NCBI RefSeq assembly: GCF_025698545.1
Contig: NC_068577.1
Location: 1,054,001-1,118,000, forward strand
Direction of reading: 5' to 3'
DNA: 64,000 nt
From: Gossypium raimondii
Taxonomy: Eukaryota; Streptophyta; Magnoliopsida; Malvales; Malvaceae
Below are positions 45,201 to 57,200 of this stretch, one piece after another. The notes under the pieces were generated by a model. That model was not told the DNA's origin, did no database searches, and saw only the letters and a program-made list of their open reading frames with translations. Position numbers and translations under genes: made by a program. The stretch's first letter is position 1; each line of letters opens with the position of its first letter.

Positions 45201-48200
45201 GAGTTTAAAAAATTTTCTAAACACATAGAAAAACTTTAAAAAAAATAGTTCACATATATTGAACATATACCCATGCCTAACACTTATATTTGAGGTTGAG
45301 TACATTAACATTTTATAACACAAAAATGCAATTTGATAATAAAAAAGGGTTCCACTTCAGATTGGATCAGTTCGGATTGGTTTGAAATAAGGGATTAGAT
45401 TGATTGACTTGTGAACCAGTTGAATCGTTCAAATTAATAGGTTGAACCGATTGAATCAAATTTCTTTATTTTCTTTTAATAATTTATTCAATCATCAATT
45501 AAACAGTTTAAAATTACTTGATTGTTAAAATTACTTTGCTTATCACTTGCGTTGTAGATGAGATTAACATGGGTTAGTGGAGATAAGGAACCTCAACAAG
45601 TACAATACGGAGATGGAAAATCACAAACATCAGAAGTTGCAACATTTTCAGCAGCGGATATGTGCAGTGAGTTTCGGCTCGGTACTATTCATAAGAGCTT
45701 GATTTTTTAAACAGTATTTTTGACTTTTTTTTAGGTTAAAATATATCATAATTGTGAAATGGTGTAGGTTCCGTTGTGGTACCAAGTCCAGCAAAAGATT
45801 TTGGATGGCATGATCCTGGTTACATTCACACTGCAGTGATGTCAGGATTGCAACCTTCAAGCACCTTCAACTTCAAATATGGAAGGTATATATATAGGCT
45901 ATAGCCACAAATAGATCTTATAATGTTGGATTTCGTCCTTTTTGTTTTGTGTTCATGAAAGAAATGTTTAGGGGTTTCAATTGGTAACCAAATAGCCTTA
46001 TGTTGTATGATTCAGTGATGCAGTTGGATGGAGTGCTGAAATTCAATTTCGGACGCCACCTGCTGGAGGATCGGATGAACTCAAATTTCTTGTTTTTGGT
46101 GATATGGGAAAGGCTCCTCTTGATTCTTCTGCTGAGCATTACATCCAGGTATGATAAAACTTAAACCGTTTTATGGATTCTGAATCGTCTCATCACTCTG
46201 AATGAAGATTTTTTTTTAAAGTTTAGACTTCCAAGTCGAAAGTTTGGACTTAGTTTTTGTATCATGGGTTCAAAAAATTTGCCATGTTTGTTAATATTAC
46301 CCAAGTTGAGTCTTAGATATTTGCTTACTCTAGTAGTAACTTGGAGAATACCTTCGAACTTCCTCAAAACTCTGGGTGGCAATTATGAAGCGGTAGAACT
46401 TGTTCAAGAATATCATCGTTCTATGAAATCATTTGGTTCATTAGCATTTAGATTACCCCAATTTGGAATAATTGCCTGAATAGGCATAGGAATATTTGGT
46501 GCTTGCTTAGGCACCCAACCTTGTTCATGAACATCATAAAAAATCCTTGTATGACGTCGGTCTAGCCGATGGCAAAATGCTTGCATATTGTTTGTAAAAA
46601 ACACTTTAGTTCCACTTCATGACACACTCTTGGTATAATTACTCTTTCAATCCTTCCTCTTTCTACCTTTAATTCAATTTTGTCATCTATACTTTTAACT
46701 TTCACCCCAACACTTTTCACACTCCTACGATATAGTTTATACCCCGAATTATTTTCTCTCAATACACAAATATTTTTAATTCTCTCCAATATCCAACTAC
46801 TTTCTCAACTAACACTAATAATTTATTTACTTTGAGAATCCTAACACAGGAAAATCTCGAAACAACACTATTCTCATCTTAGGGGGGGTGTTAGACAAAA
46901 TAAGGGTAAGAAAATGAATCGGTTGAAAGAGATTTAGAAATAGTTTTTGAGAGTCAAAATGACAAAGTGCTAAAAATCCCTTCACCAGTTGTGAGAGGCT
47001 CTTATTTATAGTGTCTCAAGAATGAGAATTACAAAGCTGAAAGCTAATAGGAGTAATGAATGATATTTTTTAGTTCCAAAGACATTTATGGTGTTTTTTT
47101 AATTAATAAATGATATTGTTGGTGATGGTGAATAGTAAATAAGAATTCACCATGTTTCTGAAAGGAGATGTTACAGGAAAATGTTAAGAAAGAACCTCTT
47201 AACTAGCTCCATATTTGATCTGCTAAAGCCAAGCTCGTTGAGATAGCTCAAGAGTGAAGACAACCCAAAAATCCTACCATATTCTAGAGTTATTTCCACT
47301 TCTTTTACTTTGGTGAAGCGGTCCCATGTGAAACATCTTCCGCAGAACATATCTTGAAATGCAAGATGAGGGTTGTTCCTAAAAAAGAATGATTTTTACT
47401 TGTTCTAAATGTGAATTATTCTTGACATAGTTGTTCCAAACAATAGTTATTTTGTGTTGATGCTTTTCTTAGTAGAGCTTGTTCTGAATAATAACTCTTC
47501 TTAGAAACATAATTGTTTTAAATAGAAGTTGCTCAAAATAACGATTGTTCTGAATATAGTTATTCTTGAAATGTAATTATTCTAAACAAAAGTTTGGATG
47601 ACAGTTGTTCTAATTGAAGCCCTATTTTGAACGTAGTTGTTCTTGAACAATAATTGATTAAAACAACAACTATTCTAAACAAAAGTTGTTGCTTCAAAAG
47701 AAAATTAAGTAATACGATGATGCTACTTGTTCCACGCTTGGTAGCACAATTTCTTGAAACAATAACCAAAACTAAATATCTACAATACATATATAGGCTA
47801 TGTATCCAAGACTGATATATACATTTTTTTTCCAATATTTTATCATGTACTTTGGATGCTCTTTGAATGATGATATCTCATACACATATTTATATATGAG
47901 TCGAATATGGATATTCCAAGAAATTAAAGCATTATCATGTTTGTGTGGCACATTCAGCCAGGATCAATTTCAGTGATTAAAGGAATGACCGAAGAGGTTG
48001 AGAATGGCAATGTAGACTCCATTTTTCACATCGGAGACATAAGCTATGCAACTGGCTTCTTAGTTGAATGGGATTACTTCCTCAACCTTATAACCCCTTT
48101 GGCTTCTAAAGTTTCTTACATGACAGCAATCGGAAATCACGAAAGGTAAATATCTTGTCTTTAAACCATTCGATTTTTATACGCTTATCAAAATAAAACA

Positions 48201-49725
48201 AATATGAACAATTGTTATACCCCACACTTTTTAGGGACTATTCAGATTCAGGGTCATGGTACACAGGTCCAGACTCGGGAGGGGAATGTGGGGTTCCATA
48301 TGAGACCTATTTCCCGATGCCAACACCAGCAAAAGATAAGCCATGGTATTCAATAGAGCAAGGCAGTGTTCATTTCACTGTTATTTCGACAGAACATGAC
48401 TGGACCGAAAAGTCTGAACAGGTAATAAAAAAAATGAATTATTAATTTCTTCAATCTGGTCTTAATTGTCATTAATTTTTGCACTAATTTACGAAACTAA
48501 TTAAAATTTCGACAGTATGAGTGGATGAAAACAGATATGGCTTCGGTTGATAGATCAAAAACACCTTGGTTGGTTTTTACTGGGTAAGTTAAAAATGATG
48601 CAGTAATTTGGGTCTTTTGTGTATAATTACTTGAGTTTGACCAAACCAAAATATCAACCTTAAATATTAACCAAGTGAAATTCTTCCGCTTTAAATTTAC
48701 ACAGATAACTCGATTCTTAATCAAGTTGAATTTTTGTTTGGGAAATGCAGGCACAGGCCCATGTACAGTTCTCTAGGTGCTGATGATCAATTTCTTGAAA
48801 CAGTAGAACCCCTTCTCTTGAATAACAAGGTAAAATTAGAAGCCAATGGCTTTCATTATTCATCAACCTGGTTTGATGTGAATTCCCCTATTTTGTAAAA
48901 TGATGATAAGAGGATTTATAAACTAGGTGGATCTGGTCCTTTTCGGACATGTACATAATTATGAGAGAACGTGCTCGATCTACAAATCAGAATGTCTAGC
49001 AATGCCCGAAAAAGATAAAAATGGCATCGACACATACGATAATACCAACTACACTGCACCTGTCCAAGCTATCGTTGGAATGGCTGGTTTCAGCCTCGAC
49101 AAATTCCCTGATGATGTAAGTTTAGAATTTATATATATATATAAAGCCAAATATTATAATTATAATCTGTTAATTAAATCATACATGGGCAGGCACCTAG
49201 TTGGAGCTTGGTAAGGATTTCTGAATTTGGGTATGTTAGAGCACATGCAACAAAGGATGAGCTGAAATTAGAGGTAAATAATTATTTGTAGTAAGAGTTA
49301 AATTATATTTTATCTTATTTATTTTTTAAAAAATGAGTAAATTAGTTTTTATACATTAGATCAAAGAGTAAATTGGTCATACAATTAAAAATTTCAAACA
49401 TTTTTATTGTTAAAAGCTGGTTATATACGTCAACATAAGGTACACATGAAACGCCACATGCAATTATCTAGTTATTTTGATAGTAACATTAATTTTAATA
49501 GAAATGACCAATTTATTCTTTAACTAATATATATAGAGATTAATTTAATAATTTTTAAATAAAAAATAAATTAATTTCTAATGTATAATCTTCTATAATA
49601 ACCATGTTTTCGCTTTAAATAGATAAATTAATTAAAAGATTTCCTTCCATAATTCTTTATGTTTGCAGTTTGTGAATTCCGATACCAAAAATGTTGACGA
49701 CAGCTTCATCATCACCAAAAAGTAA
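42272..49725 (+). CDS. Purple acid phosphatase, PAP27-like, copy A (632 aa, 13 exons)
   Basis: Exons: 42272-42600, 43069-43156, 43896-44168, 45558-45666, 45768-45885, 46016-46148, 47958-48145, 48235-48421, 48516-48583, 48751-48829, 48927-49115, 49193-49273, 49669-49725. All are GT-AG with matching phases. A signal peptide covers about residues 1-28, so it is secreted or vacuolar. An N-terminal fibronectin-like domain is followed by the metallophosphatase domain. All metal-ligand motifs are seen: GDMG (D335), GDISY (D377, Y380), GNHE (N410), FTGH (H499), GHVH (H532, H534). These enzymes hydrolyse phosphate esters with a binuclear metal centre. The closest family, PAP1/24/27, is often labelled probable inactive, though the ligands are intact here. 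Introns 1, 3, 6 and 12 are enlarged by transposon sequence. PAP-B lies 2.7 kb downstream in the same orientation. Confidence 0.93.
42695..43047. mobile_element. MITE of the GGTAAAAG family in PAP-A intron 1, 353 bp
   Basis: The left end GGTAAAAGTATCATGGAGG and right end CTTTTACC match the copies at 24062 and 63301. The orientation is inverted relative to the 24062 copy in part of its interior. It ends 21 bp before exon 2 (43069). A clean target duplication was not found; the right flank is GT/TA-repetitive. Confidence 0.75.
44428..45128. mobile_element. hAT-type GC-rich MITE, copy 2, in PAP-A intron 3, 701 bp
   Basis: Ends are TAGACCTGTCCATGGGCC and GGCCCATGGACAGGTCTA, identical to copy 1. 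A perfect 8-bp duplication GTCAAGAC flanks it (44420-44427 and 45129-45136). The arms (GGGCCGGGC runs) match copy 1, but the centre is a longer AT-rich block with a 68-bp tandem repeat. It has no coding capacity. The intron in PAP-B at the same position lacks it. Confidence 0.88.
44711..44930. repeat. 68-bp tandem repeat inside the hAT MITE
   Basis: The phrase ACTAATCAAATGTTAGATTT starts at 44715, 44783 and 44851. A fourth, shorter copy begins ACTAACAATTA at 44917. The period is 68 bp, the last unit 66. Each unit contains ACAATTAATACAATTAAT repeats. Confidence 0.85.
45176..45200. repeat. (AT)n microsatellite
   Basis: About 11 AT units in PAP-A intron 3, just right of the hAT MITE. Confidence 0.8.
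46149..47957. repeat. PAP-A intron 6, enlarged by retroelement-like sequence
   Basis: The intron is 1809 bp against 115 bp in PAP-B, so about 1.7 kb was inserted. The part 46860-47830 has LTR-like character: a TATA-like CTCTTATTTATAGTGTCTC at about 47000 and a degenerate series of GTTCTGAA/GTTCTTGAA words (47400-47700). The ORFs at 46161-46789 have no family resemblance. Exact element ends were not found. Confidence 0.5.
47400..47700. repeat. Degenerate minisatellite, motif like TTGTTCTGAATA
   Basis: About twelve imperfect units of roughly 20-25 bp with cores such as TTGTTCTAAA, TTGTTCCAAAC, TTGTTCTGAAT and TATTCTTGAAA. They occur in both GTTCT and AGAAC senses. It is probably part of a retroelement U3. 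Confidence 0.5.
49290..49615. mobile_element. Degenerate MITE of the GGTAAAAG family in PAP-A intron 12
   Basis: Shared phrases with the 24062 copy include TACATTAGATCAAAGAGTAA, TTTTTATTGTTAAAAGCTGG and ACGTCAACATAAGGTACA. Termini are too decayed to place exactly and no duplication is visible. Confidence 0.6.
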
Positions 49726-50039
49726 AGGCCGATGCAATTCAGGCAACATTTATGTTTTTTTTTTTAAAAAAAAAGTGTACGATCTTGTTCATTATGTTAT
49801 TTAATTACGGATTGTACGTTTAATTACTCCTAAAATATCTTATGACATATATATATTATGTATTATTTAAAGAAATATTTTAATACAATATTAAGCGAAG
49901 GAGTTTATAGTGTGACAAGAGATGAGCTTTATTTTTTTCCCTGTAAATAGAAATAGCATGAAGTGATTATATCAAACTTAATATTAAGTAAGTAACGGCA
50001 CAGTATAATTAGCAAACAATAAATTTTGTACCAAAATCG

Positions 50040-50310
50040 GAGATTCTTTAAACAACTATAAGATTAAATTATCAATGACAGCACATTTAATCATATAATC
50101 TGCAACCCCATTATGCTCCCTTATTACATCCCACCTCCCACACAGAAGCTGATGCAAAAGCCTTAACTCCACCAAGCTACTAGTACCGTCACCACCTGCT
50201 AACAACAACTCTACAAATAAAGCATTATCATATTTCACCTCAATCCTCCTAAACCTCTTTTCCCAAGCTATAAAAAGGCCTTCCACCATCGCTCTAGCCT
50301 CAATATTTTA
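50040..50310 (-). pseudogene. RNase H domain fragment, retroelement-derived
   Basis: The minus-strand frame reads IEARAMVEGLFIAW, then FRRIEVKYDNALFVELLL, LHQLLCGRWDV and IREHNGVADYM. This is the layout of the plant RNase H type-1 domain found in LINE elements and in related reverse-transcriptase pseudogenes (EARA...GL, VEVDNA..V, W.V...HREAN.VAD.LA). It is only about 80 codons, with no catalytic start and no upstream domain. It lies between the two PAP genes. Confidence 0.6.
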
Positions 50311-51077
50311 TAATATTAAAATTAAAATTAAAACCCACTATTAATAATAATAAATAATATTTTCATCTTTTTTTTAAATAATTTATTTTTATCATTTAAT
50401 TGTAAAATTAATTTTATTTAATTTCAGAATCACTTTAAAATAAATTAGTTAAAAACACTTTTTTGGGTTGCACAGTGAAAAATTATAAATTTCTAAAATT
50501 AAGTGTTTGTGTTATTTATAACAATAAACCCTAACCATATTTGAACCTATGTTTTGAGTTAGACGGTCTAATTTGTTTCCTAACTTTTGACCAACACAAT
50601 CTTCTCTGCTATTCTCAAACTTTAATTTGCTTAGAGTGTAAGTTTTAACTTCACGAATCGATTGCACATAAAAAAGATTTTTATTAATTTTATTTCAGCA
50701 AAAGTTAATTATCTGTTATAGGGACAAAAATCAATAAACTGATCTCTCAAAAAAAACATAATTTATCATATAGTTAATTACTACTATTTTCCGGAAGAGT
50801 AGTGATGCTCAATATTCTATGTTCATGGCTTGAGCTATGTCCCTTTATATAGAGAAAAAAAAATATGGTTGGATAAGGGTTAAATAAATAATATTATTTT
50901 ATTAAAAAAATACATTTATTCCCTACTGGAAATACCTAGGGGCGGCAACACCCTCATATCGGAATTAGGGTTACTATTCTTTATATGGTAGATGGGCTTA
51001 TTGGGTCTGTCTCTTGTATTGAGTACAAATATATGTATTATTTTGATCTTGAGGCGAATATATTGTCATTTCGCTAA

Positions 51078-51172
51078 AATCTTCCATTGTGCCTTTAAAA
51101 TGCTAAATGCTCTCTCAATACAACTTATTAAGGACGAATGGGCTTGATTAAAAAATTCTTGCGGCAATGTTG
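51078..51172 (-). pseudogene. PIF/Harbinger transposase (DDE_4) C-terminal fragment
   Basis: The minus strand reads LPQEFFNQAHSSLISCIERA followed by FSILKAQWKILAK and a stop. This matches the conserved segment NxRHSSLRNVIERxFGxLKxRW of HARBI1-like transposases, including the Glu of the IER motif. The rest of the transposase is absent. The sequence to the right (51148-51384) is coding-like but not recognised. Confidence 0.6.
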
Positions 51173-51399
51173 ATTTTTGTAGATTCACAGTGGATTTTTT
51201 TTTTGAGATTTATTTTGGACTTTGGAGATGAAAGTAAAAATGTGAGAATGGATACTACTGATATCTTGACACTCCTATTAGGTTTTAGAGCATGTGGCAA
51301 AGAGAGTAATTTTTGAACAAGCATGGTCAAATATGGCATTTCACATATCTCATTTCTAATCAGCTGTTGAAAAAAGCTACTCACCCTAGTGTTTTTTTT

Positions 51400-52409
51400 T
51401 TTATTTTAGAGATTTTAGCTCAACAAGCTCTTGCAAACCTTCATTCACCAAACACTACAATTAGAAGGTTTCACTACGTAATCCTCCATTTGTGTTCAAA
51501 TCAACTAAAAATGACCCAAAACTTTGTTTACCAAATACTCCCAATATATTTTATAAGTATTAATATAATAACTATTATTATATTATTGACTATAATAAAA
51601 GATATAGTATCGATAGTTATGTGTAATTTAGTATATTAACATACATATTTATAATTATAACTAACAATATATAAAATATTATTAAAATTTTAATATCTTA
51701 ATAAAATATTATTTTTTAAAAGTAGATTTTGAATTGGGCTTTAACTTTTAGAAATTGTATTTGGGTATCGAGTCTAATTTCTTTTTATTTTGGACATGAG
51801 ATTTGGATTATAATTATTTATTTGAGTCTAAGTAATAATGAGTACACATCAATTGGTTTTGAGCTTAGTATAAATATTTGAATTTTGGAATAAATATTTT
51901 AGAATATGAATATTAAGTTTATAAATCTAATAAGAAAGATAAAAAAATTATTCAATTGTCAGTAAAATATACAATAAAAGATATTTTTGTTAATTTATAT
52001 AATATCATAGAATAATAAATTTTACATACAATAAACACTTTAATTATTTTATATAAAATATCTTTATTAAATATATATAATTTATGTTTTTTATAAGGCA
52101 AATTTGAATTGTAATGTCAATATATAAAAGTTTAATGAATTATTACATTCAAAATTAAAATATTTATAACTTAAAAAAATTCAAAATTATCTGAGTCGTC
52201 AGAACCGTCCAGCTTGACCCGTTTGCCAAATCCAATCTGACCCGTTTGCCAGCTCTCTTCAATTTTCATGATCTTTCATCTTTAAAAGAACCCCCTACAA
52301 TTCGCCTATGCACCTGGTCAAGCCTTTACTATTCCTTTCATTTTAACCTTAATATTCATTTCTCGAACTCATGCATTTTATACCCTCAAAACTCCATTGT
52401 TTCACTTCA
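51400..52409. other. PAP-B upstream region; nothing else seen
   Basis: AT-rich with no exon or clear element. A C/T-rich stretch just before 52410 suits a 5' UTR. No convincing TATA box could be picked out from the AT background. Confidence 0.45.
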
Positions 52410-54211
52410 ATGGAAAAACCCTTTTCTCCTCTCATCATTTTCTTCATCATCTTCATCTCGGATTTCCCTCATTTATATTCTCCATACCGATTACATCCCT
52501 CGATCACCGCCTCAACCTTGGTACATCGAACCCACACCGCGGTATCCGATTTTCATGTCATCAATAGAAGGACATTGTTTCAATGCCCAGATCCAAACCC
52601 TTTTCTCCAAATCAATGTTAGCAAAAGTTCTACCCTTCTCTCAAATGAAGAGTTTGTGGCAGTGATTGTTAGTGGAGTGTTGGTTCCTATGGCAACTGAT
52701 TGGATTGCCATGATTTCGCCTTCACATTCTAAGTAAGATGAATACCCTTTTTAATTTCTAATGTTCATAATTTGAGAATAATATCAAACATTTGAATGTG
52801 ATGCAGCATTGGAAGTTGTTTGGGAAGCAAATCATTTTATGTACAAACTGGTGATCTTAGTGATCTTCCTCTTCTTTGTCATTATCCGGTTAAGGTACGC
52901 AAATTATGGTATTATTGGCCAATTTTGGTTAATTTCTTTCATGGTATTAAGCTACCAACTATATATAGATATTGGTAATTTTTGTTTCAAAATGCAAGTT
53001 TGATTCTCCACATAAAATGTAAAAAATTGGGTTTTTTAATAATCAAACTCGACATTAATATTAACTGAAAACTCGAATATAAATGCATGGCCGGTTGGCT
53101 GTCAAGAAAATTTGAAAATATTTTCCCTCTAAAGCCAACACATAATTATTAAATACTTATATGTCATTAAACCACCGTTATTTATATGCTCCAATTGAGT
53201 TACAGACATCAATCAATTGAATAGGAATTTAATTGACAATTATGAAGATTAATAAGTATCGAGAGTATTGGTATAGATAGTACATTATATTTAGGGTAAA
53301 CTATACCCGTGGTCACTTTTGTTTACCTTAGGTTACATTTCAGTCACTTATGTTTGAAATGTTACATTTTAGTCACTTATGTTATCGTGTTGTAACATTT
53401 TAGTCACTGAGCCGTTAATTGTCGTTAATGGTGTAATGGTAAGCTGACGTGGCACATTAAATCATCATTTCAAACAAAAACTTTAGGTTAAATTATACAA
53501 TTGATCCCCATAATTTTTCGTTTTGAGCAATTTAATTCTTTTATGTTCTTTTAACTTTCTTTCTTTTTTTTTCTTTTTTTTTTCCATTCTCTTTTACTTC
53601 TCCCTCTATTTTTCTACCTTCTTTATTTCTTTTAACATACCTGGAAGTCGAATTGGTAGTGAAAAAAGAAGCATGGTATGGGTTTTGGTTATAGGCAAAT
53701 GATGACAGTCGACTTCCTACTTCTTTTTTCATTGCCAATTCGACTTTCTAATATGTTAAAAGAAATGGGAAATGTATGAAAACAGAGGGAGAAACAAAAG
53801 TGAATGGAAAAAAAGAGGAAAGTTTAAAGAACATAAAAGAAAAAAAATTAAATTACTTAAAACTAAAAAATATGGGGATCAATTGTATAATTTAACCTAA
53901 AATTTTGTTTGAAATGATGATTTAACGTGCATGTCACTATGCTACACCATTAACGATTTATTAATGGCTCAATGACTAAAATGTTACAACATGATAACGC
54001 CAATGACTAAAACGTAACATTTCAAACATAAGTGACTAAACGTAACCTAAGGTAAACAAAAGTGACCATGGGTGTAGTTACCCTTATATTTATAGGAAGA
54101 GAATTGAAGTTCAAACTTTAGAGATAACATTATTAGGAGAGATAATTATGAGCTTCAAAAGAATTTATCTTCATTAATAAAAAACAGATATGGAAGACAC
54201 CTTAAGTCTAT

Positions 54212-54255
<44 letters not shown>

Positions 54256-57200
54256 TATAACTATGATGGTATCTTTGTTTTTTTTATATTTTGTATGAAA
54301 TTATACAAAATCATTTTAAACTCAAAATTACGCAGAAAGAAAAATGAATTATATATGAATTGAACTCAAAATTGATATCAATTAAAATTTAATATCAAAT
54401 CTAATCACTAATTTCAGTGGTAAAAAATTAATTGACATTAAATTAAAAGTAGGATTTCAGTAACTCAATTATTTCTCTACTTATAAAATAAGAGGAGGGC
54501 AAAAAGTTCTAACAACAACGCGATTAGCACGACTTAAACCCAGATCACACTTAAGATAATGAACACCTTGACCATCAAGCCAACACACATGACTAAATTA
54601 TTTTTCTATTTTATCGGTGATTTAGTTTGAATGTATTCTCAATTATTGAGTAGTGAAAATTTAAGTGTTCCACTTAATACTAGGCTTTATTTGGGGATTA
54701 TTTTATGTGTGCTCTCACACCTATAATGTGACTTATCTGTAACCTTAAAAACTTGAATGCTTATTATTGATTTGGTACCACTTCTTTGCTCATTGATACT
54801 AAATTTCATAACCATTTCCCATTAATATATTAGCACACTTTTGAACTATAAACAAAATTACTTGATAGATATTGATGCAAATTAATAAAATTAATAATAT
54901 TTTAAATGAAAATATATGTAAATATTGAGATAGATAGACATAGGTCATCTTATGATTCATATGATAAAACTGCACTTTAACTTTTTTTATAAATTTATTA
55001 ATCCTAGGTAAGGTTTCCTAAGGTAAAATTATGCTCTTTAACATCCAAAATTTATAATTTTATTTCAGCCCGAAACACAAAACTCCTTTTTACATTTCGG
55101 GCGGTAATGATTCGGTTCGATCGGGTTTTTAAAATTTGTTAAACTGTCCATCGTAATTTGATTTGGTTCTCAATTTTTCATATTAATTTTTATTTTAGAT
55201 TTTTAAACTTATTTTGACAAAATGAGTTTTGTATTTTTGGCGTTTGAATATTATTTGACAATATTTTAAAAGTTTTTCATAAATATTTCTAAAAAACAAT
55301 AAATTTTCAAGAACTTTTAAATTATTTTCACTATTTTAAATATGCAATCTTTATTTTTATTTCAAAAAAATTAAAATTAATTATAAATTAAATAAAAAAT
55401 AGAATCCAGATTGATTTCAGGTAACTGCGATTTTAAACATGCATTCCATAAACCATCCAAACACCTCGGTTTTGGTTGATTTTTGATTATTTCTTGGTCA
55501 ACCCTACATCCACCCTGCATAAAAGTCTGCATTAACCTTTACCGTTAGTTTAGCATTGTATTTCAAAAATTTGTAGTAAAAAATGTACTTTAATGTATAC
55601 AATGGAATTTGGTAATTTTTACCTATTTGGTATCTAAATTTTTTGTTATCTAACTAGTAACTAAAATTTTTTTTTGGACGTAATTAGTACCAAATTTTAA
55701 AAACCCACTTTTTTCTAGGTACTTGACTAACCTCGTTGCATTTTTCATCTCAACTAATTAAATTATGCGGCATGTATTAAAGAACCAATTATATTGCATC
55801 ACTAATATGTATCTCCATCAAGATTTTCAAAATGGTCGAATCAGTAAGGCCACCGATTCATCAATCCAGTCAATTTAGACAGTTAAATTAAATAAATCAT
55901 TAACAATTCATAATATATATATATTAAAAACAAGTTCAACCAATTTTTTTTAACTCGGTTCAATTAGTTTCTATCGGCTCGCAGCTCAATTAATTTAAAG
56001 CTTTTCTCCAAACCCCGATATCCGATTCGATTAAGATAAACATGATCTCAAATGATTTTTTTTTTTTTACTAAAAACTGACTGTTTTTTAACCTTTTGCG
56101 AACTAATATACATCGCCATTGAATGGAGGGATATTGCAGGCAAAATATGTTAGCAGTGATCCAACGTATCTAAGTTGCGAGAAGAAAGATTGCAGAAAAT
56201 ATAATAAGAATGGGAAATGCGAAATCAGAACATGCAGTGCCTCCGTAATATTCCATGTCATTAACATCAGAACTGACATCGAGTTTGTGTTCTTCGCCGG
56301 TGGCTTCCACACCCCTTGCGTTTTGAAGACCACCCTTCCCTTCAAATTTTCAAATCCCAATGCCCCCTTGTACGGTCATCTCTCCAGCATCGATTCATCT
56401 GCAACTTCGGTAATCTAACCACGTCGAATTAGCATTTAACGTCTAAGCTGACGACTAAACTAACTGAATATAAACATATACTTATATTTAACACTTAGCT
56501 CGTGTCCAAGGTAACAAAGTAGGGCACAGCTGAGCATTTTGTTTTAGTGGTGCAGATGAGATTAACATGGATAAGTGGGGATAAGAAGCCTCAACAAGTG
56601 ATTTATGGGAACGGGAAATCACAGATTTCACAAGTTACTACTTTTTCGCAGGATGATATGTGTGGTTGGTACTCTTCAACATCATCATATTCTTAATTAA
56701 GCTTAAATTAATTTCTTAAATAATATTTTTCTTCTTTATTTGATTGTAAAAATGGATAGGTTCTACTTTTATTCCAAGTCCTGCCCAGGATTTCGGGTGG
56801 CATGACCCTGGTTACGTACACACGGCTATCATCACCGGACTTCAACCTTCGACCATCTTCAACTACAAATATGGAAGGTATAATGTAAATATATAATCTG
56901 GAGATAGGGAAAGGGGTTGCAGATACTGGGATTTGAATCTGGAATCCATGGATGTCTCCTCTTAAAGGTGACTACACTAAGTTCTAGTTAAGGAACATAC
57001 GTATACAGGGGAGGGAGGGGTAGACAATGACCTTGATCTCTTAAAAATAATAAGTTATTCATATAATCTAAAAATAATTACTCATTTTTACTCTCAAATA
57101 ATTTTCTAACTTCGTCCTGTGTGTATAAGGTAAATGTGAAGTAAACTGTACTAATGTTCTATGATTCAGTGATGCAGTTGGATGGAGTGATGAAATTGAA

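Noticed and set aside
44918..45226. 102-codon Pro/Gly/Arg-rich minus-strand frame
   Set aside because: Falls entirely within and beside the GC-rich MITE arm; the odd composition comes from GGGCCGGGC runs.
46161..46789. Several 60-75 codon frames in PAP-A intron 6
   Set aside because: Frames on both strands overlap, none matches a family, and the region is a transposon-like insert.
54475..54591. Possible tRNA gene
   Set aside because: A and B boxes are present, but acceptor stem and anticodon arm pairing are not; target duplications make it a SINE.
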